Below are positions 50,201 to 58,627 of a DNA stretch of 64,000 bases, piece after piece. The position numbers were made by a program, and so were the translations under genes. This DNA is from Ampullaceana balthica. Lineage: Eukaryota; Mollusca; Gastropoda; Lymnaeidae. Each line of letters opens with the position of its first letter. Within the stretch, counting starts at the first letter, position 1. The stretch lies in assembly GCA_944989445.1 (NCBI GenBank), contig CALYLW010000054.1:62001-126000 (forward strand), given 5' to 3'. The notes beneath the pieces were generated by a model. That model was not told the DNA's origin, did no database searches, and saw only the letters and a list, made by a program, of their open reading frames with translations.

Positions 50201-50393
50201 TGTTGAAGAGTTGCAGGAGATTGAGAGGATCTACAGCCGGCCGCCTCAGCATGGAGGCTCGATGCCTGTACGCGCGCAGCATGCACGGCACCCCGTCGGC
50301 CAAACCTCACAGTCACAAGCTGAAGGCGTTCAAGCCTCACTTTTGTTAGAACTCAAACGGCGGGTGTCTGTTGATGATGAGTCTTCATCATAA
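26121..50393 (+). CDS. MTSS1: MTSS1/MTSS2 (missing-in-metastasis) I-BAR protein, 18 coding exons
   Basis: MTSS proteins bind PI(4,5)P2 membranes through an I-BAR (IMD) domain, bend them outwards and regulate actin at protrusions, cilia and synapses. Exons: 26121-26201, 27551-27612, 28043-28116, 30512-30596, 30847-30938, 31203-31289, 34382-34539, 34794-34952, 35929-36072, 37766-37879, 39733-39919, 41999-42190, 42365-42468, 43720-43944, 45900-46134, 46691-46747, 47945-48070, 49021-50393. The sum is 3555 nt, 1184 codons. IMD: residues about 1-250 (LGGLFQTVVNDL, AFQKVADMAT, REIGSALTRLCMRHRSIESH, LDKDHSKEYKKA, EERSRFC). Then come SSEQVILDLKG, SRKSSMCS, SSQDSGFTSQDT, SSGYGTMDSTPATSEDTIPS and RPASTAG, all diagnostic of the family. 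The C-terminal 457 residues are a Pro/His/Gln-rich tail, making it longer than the 755-residue human MTSS1. A canonical C-terminal WH2 is not obvious. The start ATG has a good context (GGGAAATGG) and the N-terminal length fits the family. Confidence 0.95.
27551..27612 (+). CDS. MTSS1: MTSS1 exon 2
   Basis: Acceptor TCTCTCTAG, donor TCAA-GTAAGT. It encodes GSSPIWEDFTYKSMKLHSSL, the IMD GSxPxWEDF motif. Confidence 0.95.
28043..28116 (+). CDS. MTSS1: MTSS1 exon 3
   Basis: Acceptor CTTCATAG, donor AAAG-GTAAGT. It encodes TTVVTIGAFLEAFQKVADMA then TNSK, a highly conserved IMD helix. Confidence 0.95.
28117..30511 (+). other. MTSS1 intron 3, no other gene seen
   Basis: AT-rich intron of 2.4 kb with scattered A and T runs. 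A loosely duplicated segment (ATTGGCTGTGATCCAATGGT / ATTGGCAGTGAGCCAATGGA, near 29430 and 29700) is visible. No coding exon recognised. Confidence 0.6.
30512..30596 (+). CDS. MTSS1: MTSS1 exon 4
   Basis: Acceptor AATTTACAG, donor CTAG-GTAAAT. It encodes GATREIGSALTRLCMRHRSI then ESHLKVLT, near-invariant in MTSS proteins. Confidence 0.95.
30847..30938 (+). CDS. MTSS1: MTSS1 exon 5
   Basis: Acceptor CGTTAACAG, donor AAAG-GTTTGA (weak). It encodes SIVDNLVAPLQEKLEDWKKA then VAQLDKDHSK, part of the I-BAR coiled helix. Confidence 0.94.
31203..31289 (+). CDS. MTSS1: MTSS1 exon 6
   Basis: Acceptor AATCTTCAG, donor ATG-GTGAGG. It encodes EYKKAKQDIKKAASDTMRLQ then KKVRKGTSH, the basic membrane-binding helix of the IMD. 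Confidence 0.94.
31290..34381 (+). other. MTSS1 intron 6 with foldback element
   Basis: 3.1-kb intron. It contains CT-rich tracts at about 31868-31905, a CATC repeat near 32757 and the long inverted repeat listed separately. No additional exon recognised. Confidence 0.6.
33261..33727. mobile_element. Foldback element / long hairpin
   Basis: Left arm about 33261-33417 and right arm about 33573-33727 are inverted copies with few mismatches; shared blocks include GCTTTTATTTACATGTAGAA, ACAGGTGAAATCGGTGAACA and ACTGCACATAAAAGCGTGGG with their mirror images. The loop is about 155 bp and no protein is encoded. Best described as a long-TIR MITE (foldback) inside an MTSS1 intron. Confidence 0.88.
34382..34539 (+). 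CDS. MTSS1: MTSS1 exon 7
   Basis: Acceptor TTATTTTCAG, donor TTGTT-GTGAGT. It encodes GKSDMHHKLESAMLEVNSKY then HQLEETEKNSVRAALIEERS and RFCLFITCLKPFV. The LEETEK...LIEERxRFC signature is classic IMD. Confidence 0.95.
34794..34952 (+). CDS. MTSS1: MTSS1 exon 8
   Basis: Acceptor CATCTCCAG, donor ATCAG-GTAGGT. It encodes DHELKLLTEISHIGEIMESL, then LPPSSEQVILDLKGVDGATW and SLNQ. It closes the IMD and opens the linker. Confidence 0.95.
35929..36072 (+). CDS. MTSS1: MTSS1 exon 9 (Ser-rich)
   Basis: Acceptor ACTACACAG, donor TCACAG-GTACAG. It encodes QPSPPSSPSSLGSRKSSMCS then INSINSSSSGSSKSHSPSHT, the conserved phosphorylatable Ser-rich block. The acceptor could be three bases later (CAGCAG, NAGNAG-type). 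Confidence 0.9.
36073..39732 (+). other. MTSS1 introns 9 and 10, no other gene seen
   Basis: Apart from exon 10 (37766-37879) this stretch is AT-rich non-coding sequence with poly-T and poly-A runs. No repeat array or element with clear ends is noticed. Confidence 0.6.
37766..37879 (+). CDS. MTSS1: MTSS1 exon 10
   Basis: Acceptor ATCACACAG, donor TATCAG-GTAGGA. It encodes PPPGAIRLTSVSSQDSGFTS then QDTLFLCPMTPQSLNLYQ. SSxDSGFxSQD is an MTSS hallmark. Confidence 0.92.
39733..39919 (+). CDS. MTSS1: MTSS1 exon 11
   Basis: Acceptor CGACTTGTAG, donor CCTC-GTAATT (weak). It encodes ASGGMDPEGDGDCDSTPTTP, then WNNWPNLPGPPKVDPTRPHT and ISSTYEKGHSRP. Without splicing the frame stops two codons later, supporting this donor. 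Confidence 0.85.
40529..40719. mobile_element. hAT-type MITE with 8-bp target duplication
   Basis: Ends CAGGGCCGTCTTACC and GTAAAGACGGCTCTG are inverted repeats; TGGATGGT / TGGATGGC flank the element (one mismatch). GC-rich ends surround an ATATTATGTTTA repeat core. 191 bp, MTSS1 intron 11. Confidence 0.85.
40861..41108 (+). repeat. 85-bp tandem triplication
   Basis: GAATGCTC starts at 40864, 40949 and 41034 (period 85). The copies share CGCAGTAATAACTAATTCAT and GGAGATTGGACTGTTATAGG with only a few differences. Confidence 0.92.
41195..41480. repeat. hAT-end-like fragment and dispersed repeat
   Basis: At about 41200-41265, AAATTAACGATTAATTAATC resembles the ends of the hAT relic at 4170-4917. 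At 41285-41345 lies the inverted counterpart of 3042-3105, followed by AGCGCTTTACATGGAGATCA. Boundaries uncertain. Confidence 0.5.
41999..42190 (+). CDS. MTSS1: MTSS1 exon 12 (Pro-rich)
   Basis: Acceptor TAAACCCAG, donor CCAG-GTAAGG. It encodes LKPDMFEPPQEDIEVSSKPS, then RSASQKIAGHKRPSATISKL and a Pro-rich end VAPPTLPP. The phase fits both neighbours. Confidence 0.88.
42365..42468 (+). CDS. MTSS1: MTSS1 exon 13
   Basis: Acceptor TTTTGCAG, donor CACAG-GTAGGA. It encodes GAQPIYANMSELGDSQSEMS then PDDGEPTTPTSSLTQ. PIYANMSEL resembles a tyrosine-phosphorylation-type motif. Confidence 0.88.
42469..43719 (+). other. MTSS1 intron 13, nothing else seen
   Basis: AT-rich intron ending in a long T-rich stretch before the exon 14 acceptor. 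The apparent 82-codon frame at 43471-43719 is a pyrimidine-tract artefact. Confidence 0.6.
43720..43944 (+). CDS. MTSS1: MTSS1 exon 14 with a GC donor
   Basis: Acceptor CTTGCTTAG. It encodes GENFIKVSSQAQRLLDLEQA, then MEQMDLCTAGLNVDIDLHAD and a highly acidic end. The only phase-correct exit before the conserved next exon is AAG-GCAAGA at 43944/43945, i.e. a GC-AG intron. Otherwise the exon would run on to a stop at about 44050. Confidence 0.8.
43945..45899 (+). other. MTSS1 intron 14 (GC-AG)
   Basis: Begins GCAAGA, ends TTTGTTCAG. AT-rich with no recognised element. Confidence 0.7.
45900..46134 (+). CDS. MTSS1: MTSS1 exon 15
   Basis: Acceptor TTTGTTCAG, donor GCAG-GTGGGT. It encodes MQQNTSLELAKAIRELEAST, then SLHCSSGYGTMDSTPATSED and TIPSAG. 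CSSGYxTxxxTPxxSEDTIPS is the strongest C-terminal family signature. Confidence 0.94.
46691..46747 (+). CDS. MTSS1: MTSS1 exon 16 (19-codon microexon-like)
   Basis: Acceptor TTTACCTAG, donor GATG-GTGAGA. It encodes NQEIIEEMEANDLYEELD, an acidic helix. Phases 1 in and 1 out: since 57 nt is a multiple of three, it could be skipped without a frameshift. Confidence 0.82.
47700..47905 (+). repeat. 40-bp minisatellite, 5 copies
   Basis: CCCTTCACACTGCTTAACTT then GTCTACACATTCACACTCCT recurs five times with one or two changes. It is pyrimidine-rich and ends 40 bp before the exon 17 acceptor (47944). Confidence 0.93.
47945..48070 (+). CDS. MTSS1: MTSS1 exon 17
   Basis: Acceptor GCTATTGCAG, donor GCAG-GTTTGT. 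It encodes DVTFIEDTFEPEKYMTIPRA then GDFYAAYRIATGGQPQRPAS and TA, matching the family's TIPR...S...R..RPASTAG segment. Confidence 0.92.
48712..48810. repeat. Near-perfect 40-bp inverted repeat (hairpin)
   Basis: Arms 48712-48753 and 48771-48810 (core CAGGGTATTAGTAGGCCTGA on the left and its mirror on the right) differ only by a 2-bp TA insertion. The loop is 17 nt. It lies in MTSS1 intron 17. Confidence 0.95.
49021..50393 (+). CDS. MTSS1: MTSS1 exon 18 (terminal, Pro/His/Gln-rich)
   Basis: Acceptor TTATTTTACAG. It encodes residues about 728-1184: KPPPPIRRTSSVAGTVPAHV, TYAELNLVQQ, poly-Pro stretches, about six 12-residue repeats of HSGHTGHPQGPS, three repeats of NHQAHQYPGP, PLPPTVEELQEIERIYSRPP, and the end LLLELKRRVSVDDESSS before TAA. 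An exact GTAAGT at about 49500 is a possible internal donor. Confidence 0.93.
49694..49905 (+). repeat. Coding 36-bp minisatellite (HSGHTGHPQGPS)
   Basis: About six units within MTSS1 exon 18. The unit length is a multiple of three, so copy-number change keeps the frame. The central copies are nearly identical at DNA level. Confidence 0.93.
50014..50106 (+). repeat. Coding 30-bp minisatellite (NHQAHQYPGP x3)
   Basis: Three virtually identical copies of a 30-bp unit encoding NHQAHQYPGP in MTSS1 exon 18. Confidence 0.93.
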
Positions 50394-53300
50394 AGATGGA
50401 CAAGTCCATTTGACAGGGGAATCTAAACAGTGATGAACCTGGAGTATGATAATGATGAACCTGGAATATGATAATGATGTCATCTGGATCAGAAGACAAT
50501 AATCTTCACCCTGCTTTACTAATGTAATGATGTACAAATGTCTTTTTTTTTAAAAATGCCCAGCTGAAAATAGAAGAGATACAATACTTAGTGCAATCAA
50601 GATTATTATTATTATTTTGTTTTTGGTGTGCATCATATTTCAATTCTTTGTAAATAGTGTCAGAATTTACTTTGGCAAAAATATTTATCAATTTTTTAAA
50701 TTTTTTTTTAGTTTTTAGCCTAATTTTTATTTTGAAGAACCAGTCCAATTTAGCTCATGATGGATTTGTTACATATAAATTCCCAATGGTCTAAACAATG
50801 GCTGACCAAATTTATTTATTTTTTAGATCGCCATCTGATTTCCTTGTTACAAAGTTAATTAATTAATGTTGTGGAATAATTTACTGAATTTCTTTTTCAA
50901 ATCTTATTAATCAGAAAAGTAAACTTTAGAAACAGTAAATTGCTTGGAGAATGTTTTGTTTATTAAAGATGTTGAACAGCCTTTTAGAAGGGAGACAACA
51001 ATGAAAATTTAATTCATAGATTTGACACATGCGTACCTGATCAATCATAAATCGCAGACAATTTTACTCATTTCCTTTATAAATACTAGAAATAGGACAC
51101 ACCATGTAAGTTATACAAATAGTAATAAATTTATATAAAGAAATACACACACACACCCATATACATTTTGTTTTCTTAATATTACATTTCTACATTAGAT
51201 TTTGCATGAAAGTCACACTTATTTCGCTCTGTACAATTTTTGAGGTGTACAGTACTCAATCAGTGCGTGCTTACGAAATTCAGATTTTTATTTATAGGAT
51301 TATCAACTGTTAAGAAATTAAGAACTCCTTTGTATGATTCATGTCAGACAATTTTGCTCAGCAGGGCTTCTAGGTTTACTTGCAACTAATGTCATTGTAC
51401 TTAATGTTAGATTTGTGTTAATAAAAATAACCTTGAAAATAAATAATTATTTCCGAGCTTAATCTAAAATCTTAACCAATATAAAATTTATTGTATCTAA
51501 AACAAAAATTGTTAATTACCTTTTGTGGTATGTTAGTAGTGGCAATAAAATCCTAAAGTCACTTGACACAATAGTGTGAACTATATTTTTAATTATTTAT
51601 TAAATATTGACTAGAAATGATTAATTCAAGTGTGACCATGAGGTAATTTAAGTATATAAATATCTCATGAGAACAATGGAACCTAATGGAGTCTATTGTT
51701 AAGCATAAAATTCTATTGGTTAGAAATATACAAGCTTCACTCATAAAATAGCATTAATTGTTCTATTTTTGGAAGCTATCATGAAGCCTTTATTAATTCC
51801 TGAAATTTCAAGAGATAAAATTCTATCTGATTATGTTCTAAAATCCAAATACACATTGTTTTATTCCCATATTTAGATCAACTTATCAGTTGACCCAGGA
51901 TCTTTACTTGTGTTTTAATTTTAGTTTAAGTGTTAAGCTTTATTGTACTGTCAACCGTTAAGGCCAGTAGCATTTACTACCGCAGATAACTCGTCTTCTC
52001 AGATAACCTCATCTTCTGCTGTTTTTTTTTAATTTAAATTTTTAAGTTTTTTTTTGGGGTGTATTTTTTTTTAAAAATTTTTTTTAAATGTATTTTTGGT
52101 AATGTGGATGGTAGTCGTCTCTGTGTTCATGTCCATTTAAGTTTTGATGGGAATTGTAACTTTTGTAAAGTGTAATAATGTCATTGTAAAGCCAGGCTTG
52201 TCTGTGTGTGAGTGCCAATTTTTTAATTTTTTTTTATTTTATGTATTAGTGACTCTTAAATTTATAATAGTGCAACACTTTTTTTGTTATTCATTTGCTA
52301 TCAGCTCAGCCACAAACCTGTGTTTTTTTTTCTGAAATATTTTACAAAATGTTCTCGTTATAAATTCTTTAAAAATAAATTATTATTATTAGCATATTTC
52401 AGTTTGGAAGTAAGTAAAGTGAAAGAATGAAATCTGTTTAAATGTTGTGTTATCATGAAGTTATCATGGTTTAAACAAATGGCATGTGAAAATGAATAAT
52501 TTATTTCTCTTATCCTGTTACTGTTCTGAAAACTTTAAGGATTTTTGCGATGCATCCATAGCAATCACAGATTATTGTGAGAATACTAATTGTTTTATTA
52601 TTTGCTGTTAAAGTGATGCTTCTTCATAAGGGAGAGACGTGTTGGAACTTAATTACTTAATCCCAATGTACAGGCTATTCCCCTCAGCCATTTTTTGTGG
52701 TAAGGAACATCATTTTAAAACCAAAAAAATGTCCATTGTTTGTTTTGTAGCCCACCATCTATTAAGTGGAGGCTATTCTCATCTAGATAATTTGTGCCAA
52801 TTTTTAATGTATTCATATTTATAGGACAAATTTGAGGTCACGATCACTATAAAGAAGTGATTAAACATTAACCTTAAGTCAATGAATTTCTTAAATAGTG
52901 TTAGTACTTTTGTATTTTAGGCAATTTTTATTACTGTTTTGTTACCTGCATCCACCCCTTGGATGAAAAAAACCAACTAGTTTGAACTTTATTTTCTGCT
53001 ACTAAGAATTAAAAAATGTGTTTGTAAATATATAATTCATCCTATTCTTTTCAATAATGTATACTTAATACTGTTTATTTTACATACTTGTAAATATGTT
53101 TTCTATCCCCAATTTTCACCTGTGTAGAAAGTGTAAAAAAAATTTAAAATTTTCTTTGTGTGAAAGTTACACAAAATCACTAGTCATTCTAGAAGTCAGG
53201 GAACTGAGATTTTTTTAGAATTTATTGTTTTAAGTCAATCAAGTAACACTCGGAAGTATACATTTTGGAAAAAAAAATGTTTATACATATAAATCATTCT

Positions 53301-54690
53301 AGCATTACATTCATTACACTTTAAATTCAGATTTAAATTGAAACAAACAAAAACAAAAAAGGTACCCATGTTATAAAGAACTTACTCAGTAAGGGACAAA
53401 ACTCATTGTATGAAGAGAAGATCTGATTACTTTTGAATGAATTAGGAAATCATCCCAGGATCCCATTGTGATTTTAAACCTGTTAAATAATGAAAATATA
53501 TGTATATATTCCTGTGACATGGACAACAAGCTTGTCCTACTTTCATTATGTGAATGATTTATAACTATCATAACCTATATTAGCAATTAACAGGTAATCA
53601 TCAAATCTGTAAAATCATAACTATAAAGTCCAATCTTAGGATATTACAATTTACACTGCAATTACCAAACTGATTTTTTTTAAAATAAACTTTAATTTAT
53701 TGCTTAGATTGTTGGGCCAAACATTTGAATGAATATGTGGGATTTTTTCCCCCCAAGGAACACCATTGTCCGCCATTATTTCTTTACTTTTGTAATATTT
53801 CTGATTTCTTCAAGATACTATTTTAAATGCAATAATCAGTCATGTTTAAATCAGAATTGTATGTAAAAAGAAAAGGGAGATCACTTCTTGTAGCAAGAAA
53901 AGGGAGCTCACTTCTTGAAAAAAAATTCATTGCACCACACCCCACCCTTTGTTTTTTCTTCAAGTCATCGTTTATGAACTCCAAAAGGTGTTGTTTTTTT
54001 ATATACAGTTTTTTTCATTTTGGGGAAAATACTTTTTTTTTCACTGGTGTAGATTGATAAAATTGATTATAAAAATAAAATGGCATAACATACAGAAAGC
54101 CAAGTGTTCCTTACCTAAATATTCAAAACAGCTGCAAATTAATATTTCTTTTTATATTATTAAAGTCAGCCAATGTCTCAGTGTGAATAATCATCAAATA
54201 TCAACATTTTCTGTCCATTAGTAGAAAGACTTCCAGCTGAATGCCATCAGATTTTATCGGATTCTCCAAGCTTGCCATGTAAATATAACTAGCACTTGTA
54301 TAACTACAGCCACTACTTTATCTATCCCTGGGTTTTACTTGGTTTGTACCACAAAACATGCTCATCATTACCTAATGCTAGTGCGGTAGAAAGAAGCCCC
54401 GAAGAAATGTACATTTGGTTTTGTCAAGAAGTGTAATAAAGATGTCTTCACGATATGTTTGCCATGCTAACCTTGACGCACCGTGTACTTCTTGATATGT
54501 CTGAGCATGTCTGATATTGGTCTCTTTCTTAAAATCATGTAACAAATGGCACTCTGAATTGTTAGTTTACTTTTTAATTTTGACGTCTACTTTGAGACGT
54601 GTCATTTATAAAGATTGTACACTTAGAAAACTATTGCTTACTTTTCTCAGATTTATTTTTTTGCAATAAGATTTTTTTTTAAAAATAAAA
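50394..54690 (+). other. MTSS1 3' UTR and flank
   Basis: Non-coding after the TAA. GGAATATGATAATGATG-like duplication at 50445-50480. AATAAA motifs occur at 51544-51549 and 54435-54440 among others; the true cleavage site is not decidable. No other gene seen. Confidence 0.45.
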
Positions 54691-54694
54691 ATGT

Positions 54695-54941
54695 TCAGTA
54701 TGTTTGTACGTTTTAATAATTTAAGGACCCAGTTTGATCTTTTCCCTGATAGGATAGCCCCTGTAAACACAAGGTATCAGTATGTTTGTACGTTTTAATA
54801 ATTTAAGGACCCAGTTTGATCTTTTCCCTGATAGGATAGCCCCTGTAAACACAAGGTATCAGTATGTTTGTACGTTTTAATAATTTAAGGACCCAGTTTG
54901 ATCTTTTCCCTGATAGGATAGCCCCTGTAAACACAAGGTAT
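54695..54941 (+). repeat. 82-bp tandem triplication
   Basis: TCAGTATGTTTGTACGTTTT starts at 54695, 54777 and 54859; the three copies are essentially identical. Confidence 0.95.
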
Positions 54942-55512
54942 CGGTATATTTGTGCCAATAAATAAACTAGTACAGATTTAGCTACGAGGAAAAGGTTGAG
55001 TTTTTAGTCTCCGTTTTTTTGTGGGATCAGATTGACAGCTTTGATTAAATCATGTTGACAATATGTACAAGCACCATCCCGTAAAGCAATAGGATATATT
55101 CTATTATATATTATATATTCTATTCACTGAAATGTCAGATGCTGACGCACCTATGTGTTGATTTCCTACAAGCAATAACAAATAGATTTGCCAACTCTTT
55201 CAAACTGAACATTTGATGCACCATAACAAATTGTGTATTGTGGGACATACAAGTCGAAGAATATATATATATATTTTTGTGGGTGGGGGGGGGGGGGTAT
55301 TTTAAAAACTTTTTGTCTGTTATAAACATGATGGCCTATGTGAACAGTTGTGTTCTGTTGTATGCCTCTCAATGATCCCCTGTTACAATACATGTATCAA
55401 GATTGTTCCAAGTACTGTCAATATACTTGTTTGGTGGAAATGTTTAATTTTCCAATCATTTTAGTCATTGAGGTACTCATTGACTCATTGTTTTTTTTTG
55501 TTGTAACAAATA

Positions 55513-55568
55513 GAAATCCAAAGCGACGTCCATCAGTGAATGACACAACTGATGAAAATTCTCCTTAA
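55513..55568 (+). CDS. Possible alternative terminal exon (uncertain)
   Basis: A strong pyrimidine tract and acceptor (TTTTTTTTTG, ACAAATAG) precede a short frame reading NPKRRPSVNDTTDENSP and a stop at 55566-55568. The charged ending resembles the end of exon 18 (LKRRVSVDDESSS). It needs a donor at phase 2; the only candidate near the end of exon 18 is weak. It may be an alternative C-terminus or chance. Confidence 0.25.
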
Positions 55569-55946
55569 AAATTCCATTGTGACTAGTCTAACATGCAATG
55601 ACCAACTTGGCAATATTGTGGCTGATTTTGGTGCAGTGTTGAACCAGCTCAGAGGTCAGCTGGTCTGCGAGACCACTGAAATTATGTTGCCTGATACACA
55701 TTCTTATTGAACTGAATTTCCACACCCCGTATCCTCATGAAAAAATTAATAATTCCAACATATAATCACATTCTGACATCTGGATAAAATACAGTTGATA
55801 ACCTCTTGGAAGTTTTAAATTGATCCAAATGTTTGTTGTAAAAATGAAGAGGGTAGGAAACAAAACTAATAAAGAGTTTTATTAATGTGTGATTGTTGCT
55901 GCGGTAGGATTTTGTAACATGCAGTTTTTGTCGAAACTTTATAAGG

Positions 55947-56702
55947 CACTTTGTCATAGACATAAAAACACAATTGTAAGACTTTGTCATAGATATAAAC
56001 ACAATTGTAAGACTTTGTCATAGATATAAACACAATTGTAAGACTTTGTCATAGATATAAACACAATTGTAAGACTTTGTCATAGATATAAACACAATTG
56101 TAAGACTTTGTCATAGATATAAACACAATTGTAAGACTTTGTCATAGATATAAACACAATTGTAAGACTTTGTCATAGATATAAACACAATTGTAAGACT
56201 TTGTCATAGATATAAACACAATTGTAAGACTTTGTCATAGATATAAACACAATTGTAAGACTTTGTCATAGATATAAACACAATTGTAAGACTTTGTCAT
56301 AGATATAAACACAATTGTAAGACTTTGTCATAGATATAAACACAATTGTAAGACTTTGTCATAGATATAAACACAATTGTAAGACTTTGTCATAGATATA
56401 AACACAATTGTAAGACTTTGTCATAGATATAAACACAATTGTAAAACTTTGTCATAGATATAAACACAATTGTAAGACTTTGTCATAGATATAAACACAA
56501 TTGTAAGACTTTGTCATAGATATAAACACAATTGTAAAACTTTGTCATAGATATAAACACAATTGTAAAACTTTGTCATAGATATAAACACAATTGTAAG
56601 ACTTTGTCATAGATATAAACACAATTGTAAAACTTTGTCATAGATATAAACACAATTGTAAGACTTTGTCATAGATATAAACACAATTGTAAAACTTTGT
56701 CA
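55947..56702 (+). repeat. 31-bp minisatellite, about 24 copies
   Basis: TTTGTCATAGATATAAACAC then AATTGTAAGAC repeats head to tail with almost no variation; the main variant is AAAAC for AAGAC toward the right end. Confidence 0.95.
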
Positions 56703-57352
56703 TCTGATAACAAAGCGATTTTTTGCCTAGATGTAAATGATAACAGAGATGTATAGAACATATTGCCAAATGAATTGTTCCAACCACGGTTAAAGCTTAA
56801 ATCAACTGTTGTTCCTCTTTTCATGGACAAATACCTTAATCCGCATCCACATGACCTAAGGTGTTCCCTTGGAGCCAATAGATTCCCTGCATGTCATCTG
56901 AACGTTTGGTTTTTCCCCATTTTGAATTTTTGTTTTCAGTAATAATAATTATTATTATTTTGGTGTGAATTCTTGTTGCTGTTGGGTTGAATCTGTTGAA
57001 TCGCTATTGTAACTTTCTGCCCTCTTTACCCATAAACCTTGGTTGGAATGCACACATGAATACGAGCAGATGGGACGATGGATAACTGGAAATTATGGAT
57101 GGATTGCTTTCAGATAAGGTTATCTATTTTAATAGTGTTTGCTCATTAAATCGTGCATGGCTAAAAGACACCTGGACTTGACTTGTGTTGTATGTTCTTA
57201 TGTGTGTGTCTTGGCGTTGATGTGTTTTTTAGTTGTCTTATTATACACATGGTGGTAGTTTTTAAACTCAAGTGTGTAAAAAAACAATAAAAACAATCAG
57301 ATTTCATCACCATTTATACAAAATACTGGTCACACAAATGTTACTGACTTGG

Positions 57353-57950
57353 TAGGGAGACTTTGTGCCACCACTGTACCAGTACTGTTGGGAGACTTTG
57401 TACTACAAGAATCGGTACTTTAGGGAGACTTTGTGCAATGACTGCACCAGTACTGTAGGGAGACTTTGTGCCACCACTGTACCAGTACTGTTGGGAGACT
57501 TTGTACTACGAGAATCGGTACTTTAGGGAGACTTTGTGCAATGACTGCACCAGTACTGTAGGGAGATTTTGTGCCACCACTGTACCAGTACTACAGGGAG
57601 ACTTTGTGCTGTGGCTGTATCAGTAATAAGGGAGACTTTGTGCTACCACTGTGCCAGTACTGTATGGAGACTTTGTGCGTTAACTATACAAGTACTGTAG
57701 GTAGACTGTTTGCTACGACTGTACCAGTACTATAGGCAGACTTTGTGCTGTGGCTGTAACAGTAATTAAGGAGACGTTGTGCTACCACTGTGCCAGTACT
57801 GTAGGAATATTTTGTTATGACTGTAACAGTACTGTAAGGAGAGATTGTGCTACAACTGTACCAGTGCCATAGAAAGACTTTGTGCAATGACTGTACCAGT
57901 ACTATAGGGAGACTTTGTGCTATGGCTGTTCTGGTAAAGCATAGGGACAT
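57353..57950 (+). repeat. ~35-bp degenerate minisatellite with 103-bp super-unit
   Basis: Units of GGGAGACTTTGTGCCACCAC then TGTACCAGTACTGTT and variants. A three-unit block repeats at about 57355, 57458 and 57561 (103 bp); farther right, the units diverge. Confidence 0.88.
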
Positions 57951-58105
57951 AGTGCAAAGGACCATATCCGTACAGTTCAGCGCTGTCACTATTCGAGCGC
58001 TGTAAAGTGACTGTGCAAGGACTGATAAATGAGTTTATGCAATGTTCATCGGAGCAAACATCAGGTCAAAATAAAACAAACCCGTAAAAACAAAGTTTTT
58101 GACTA

Positions 58106-58616
58106 TAAATCCCTTATATATGAGACATAACTAACAGTATTGATTATTTTCAGACATTTACAGACTGAATCTGTCTTAACTCAACTTTGCATCATAACCC
58201 TAGTGGGGGGGGAGGGGAGAGGGGAAAAGTCTGGTCACCGATTCGCTTGACCGAGCTCAGAGTGACACGTAAAATGTAAACAAAAGCGCCCGTCGCTTCG
58301 TTGGGTCGCCTCAACGCGTCAGCTCAAAATTTCACGTGGCAAAAAAAACAAAAACAAACCGTGAATTTAAATTACATACCTCATATAAGGATAAACTAAA
58401 AATGCATTAATTTAATTACGGTGCGTTCGATCGATCTGAAATTTTGATACGATGCATTGTTAGGTCAGACTGGTCCCTGTGCCAAATTTCAGTTCGATCG
58501 GATCATGGGAAGTGGGTCATTTTTGACTTCTGTTTTTCCGCCCGCCGAGCCCAAGACAGACAGACAGAGAGAGAGAGAGAGAGAGAGACGCCGGTGAAGT
58601 TAATATAAGGGATTTA
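58106..58616. mobile_element. Non-autonomous element with TAAATCCCTTATAT ends
   Basis: TAAATCCCTTATAT at the left and ATATAAGGGATTTA at the right are perfect inverted repeats. Inside are CGATCGATC-type segments, a CAGACAGACAGAGAGAG microsatellite (58555-58588) and a G run near 58203. About 511 bp, no coding region. Family not identified. Confidence 0.65.
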
Positions 58617-58627
58617 AAAAGCATCCA

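Noticed and set aside
56669..56878. 69-codon minus-strand frame
   Set aside because: Partly in the flank of the 31-bp array and without a motif that could be named; no splice support.
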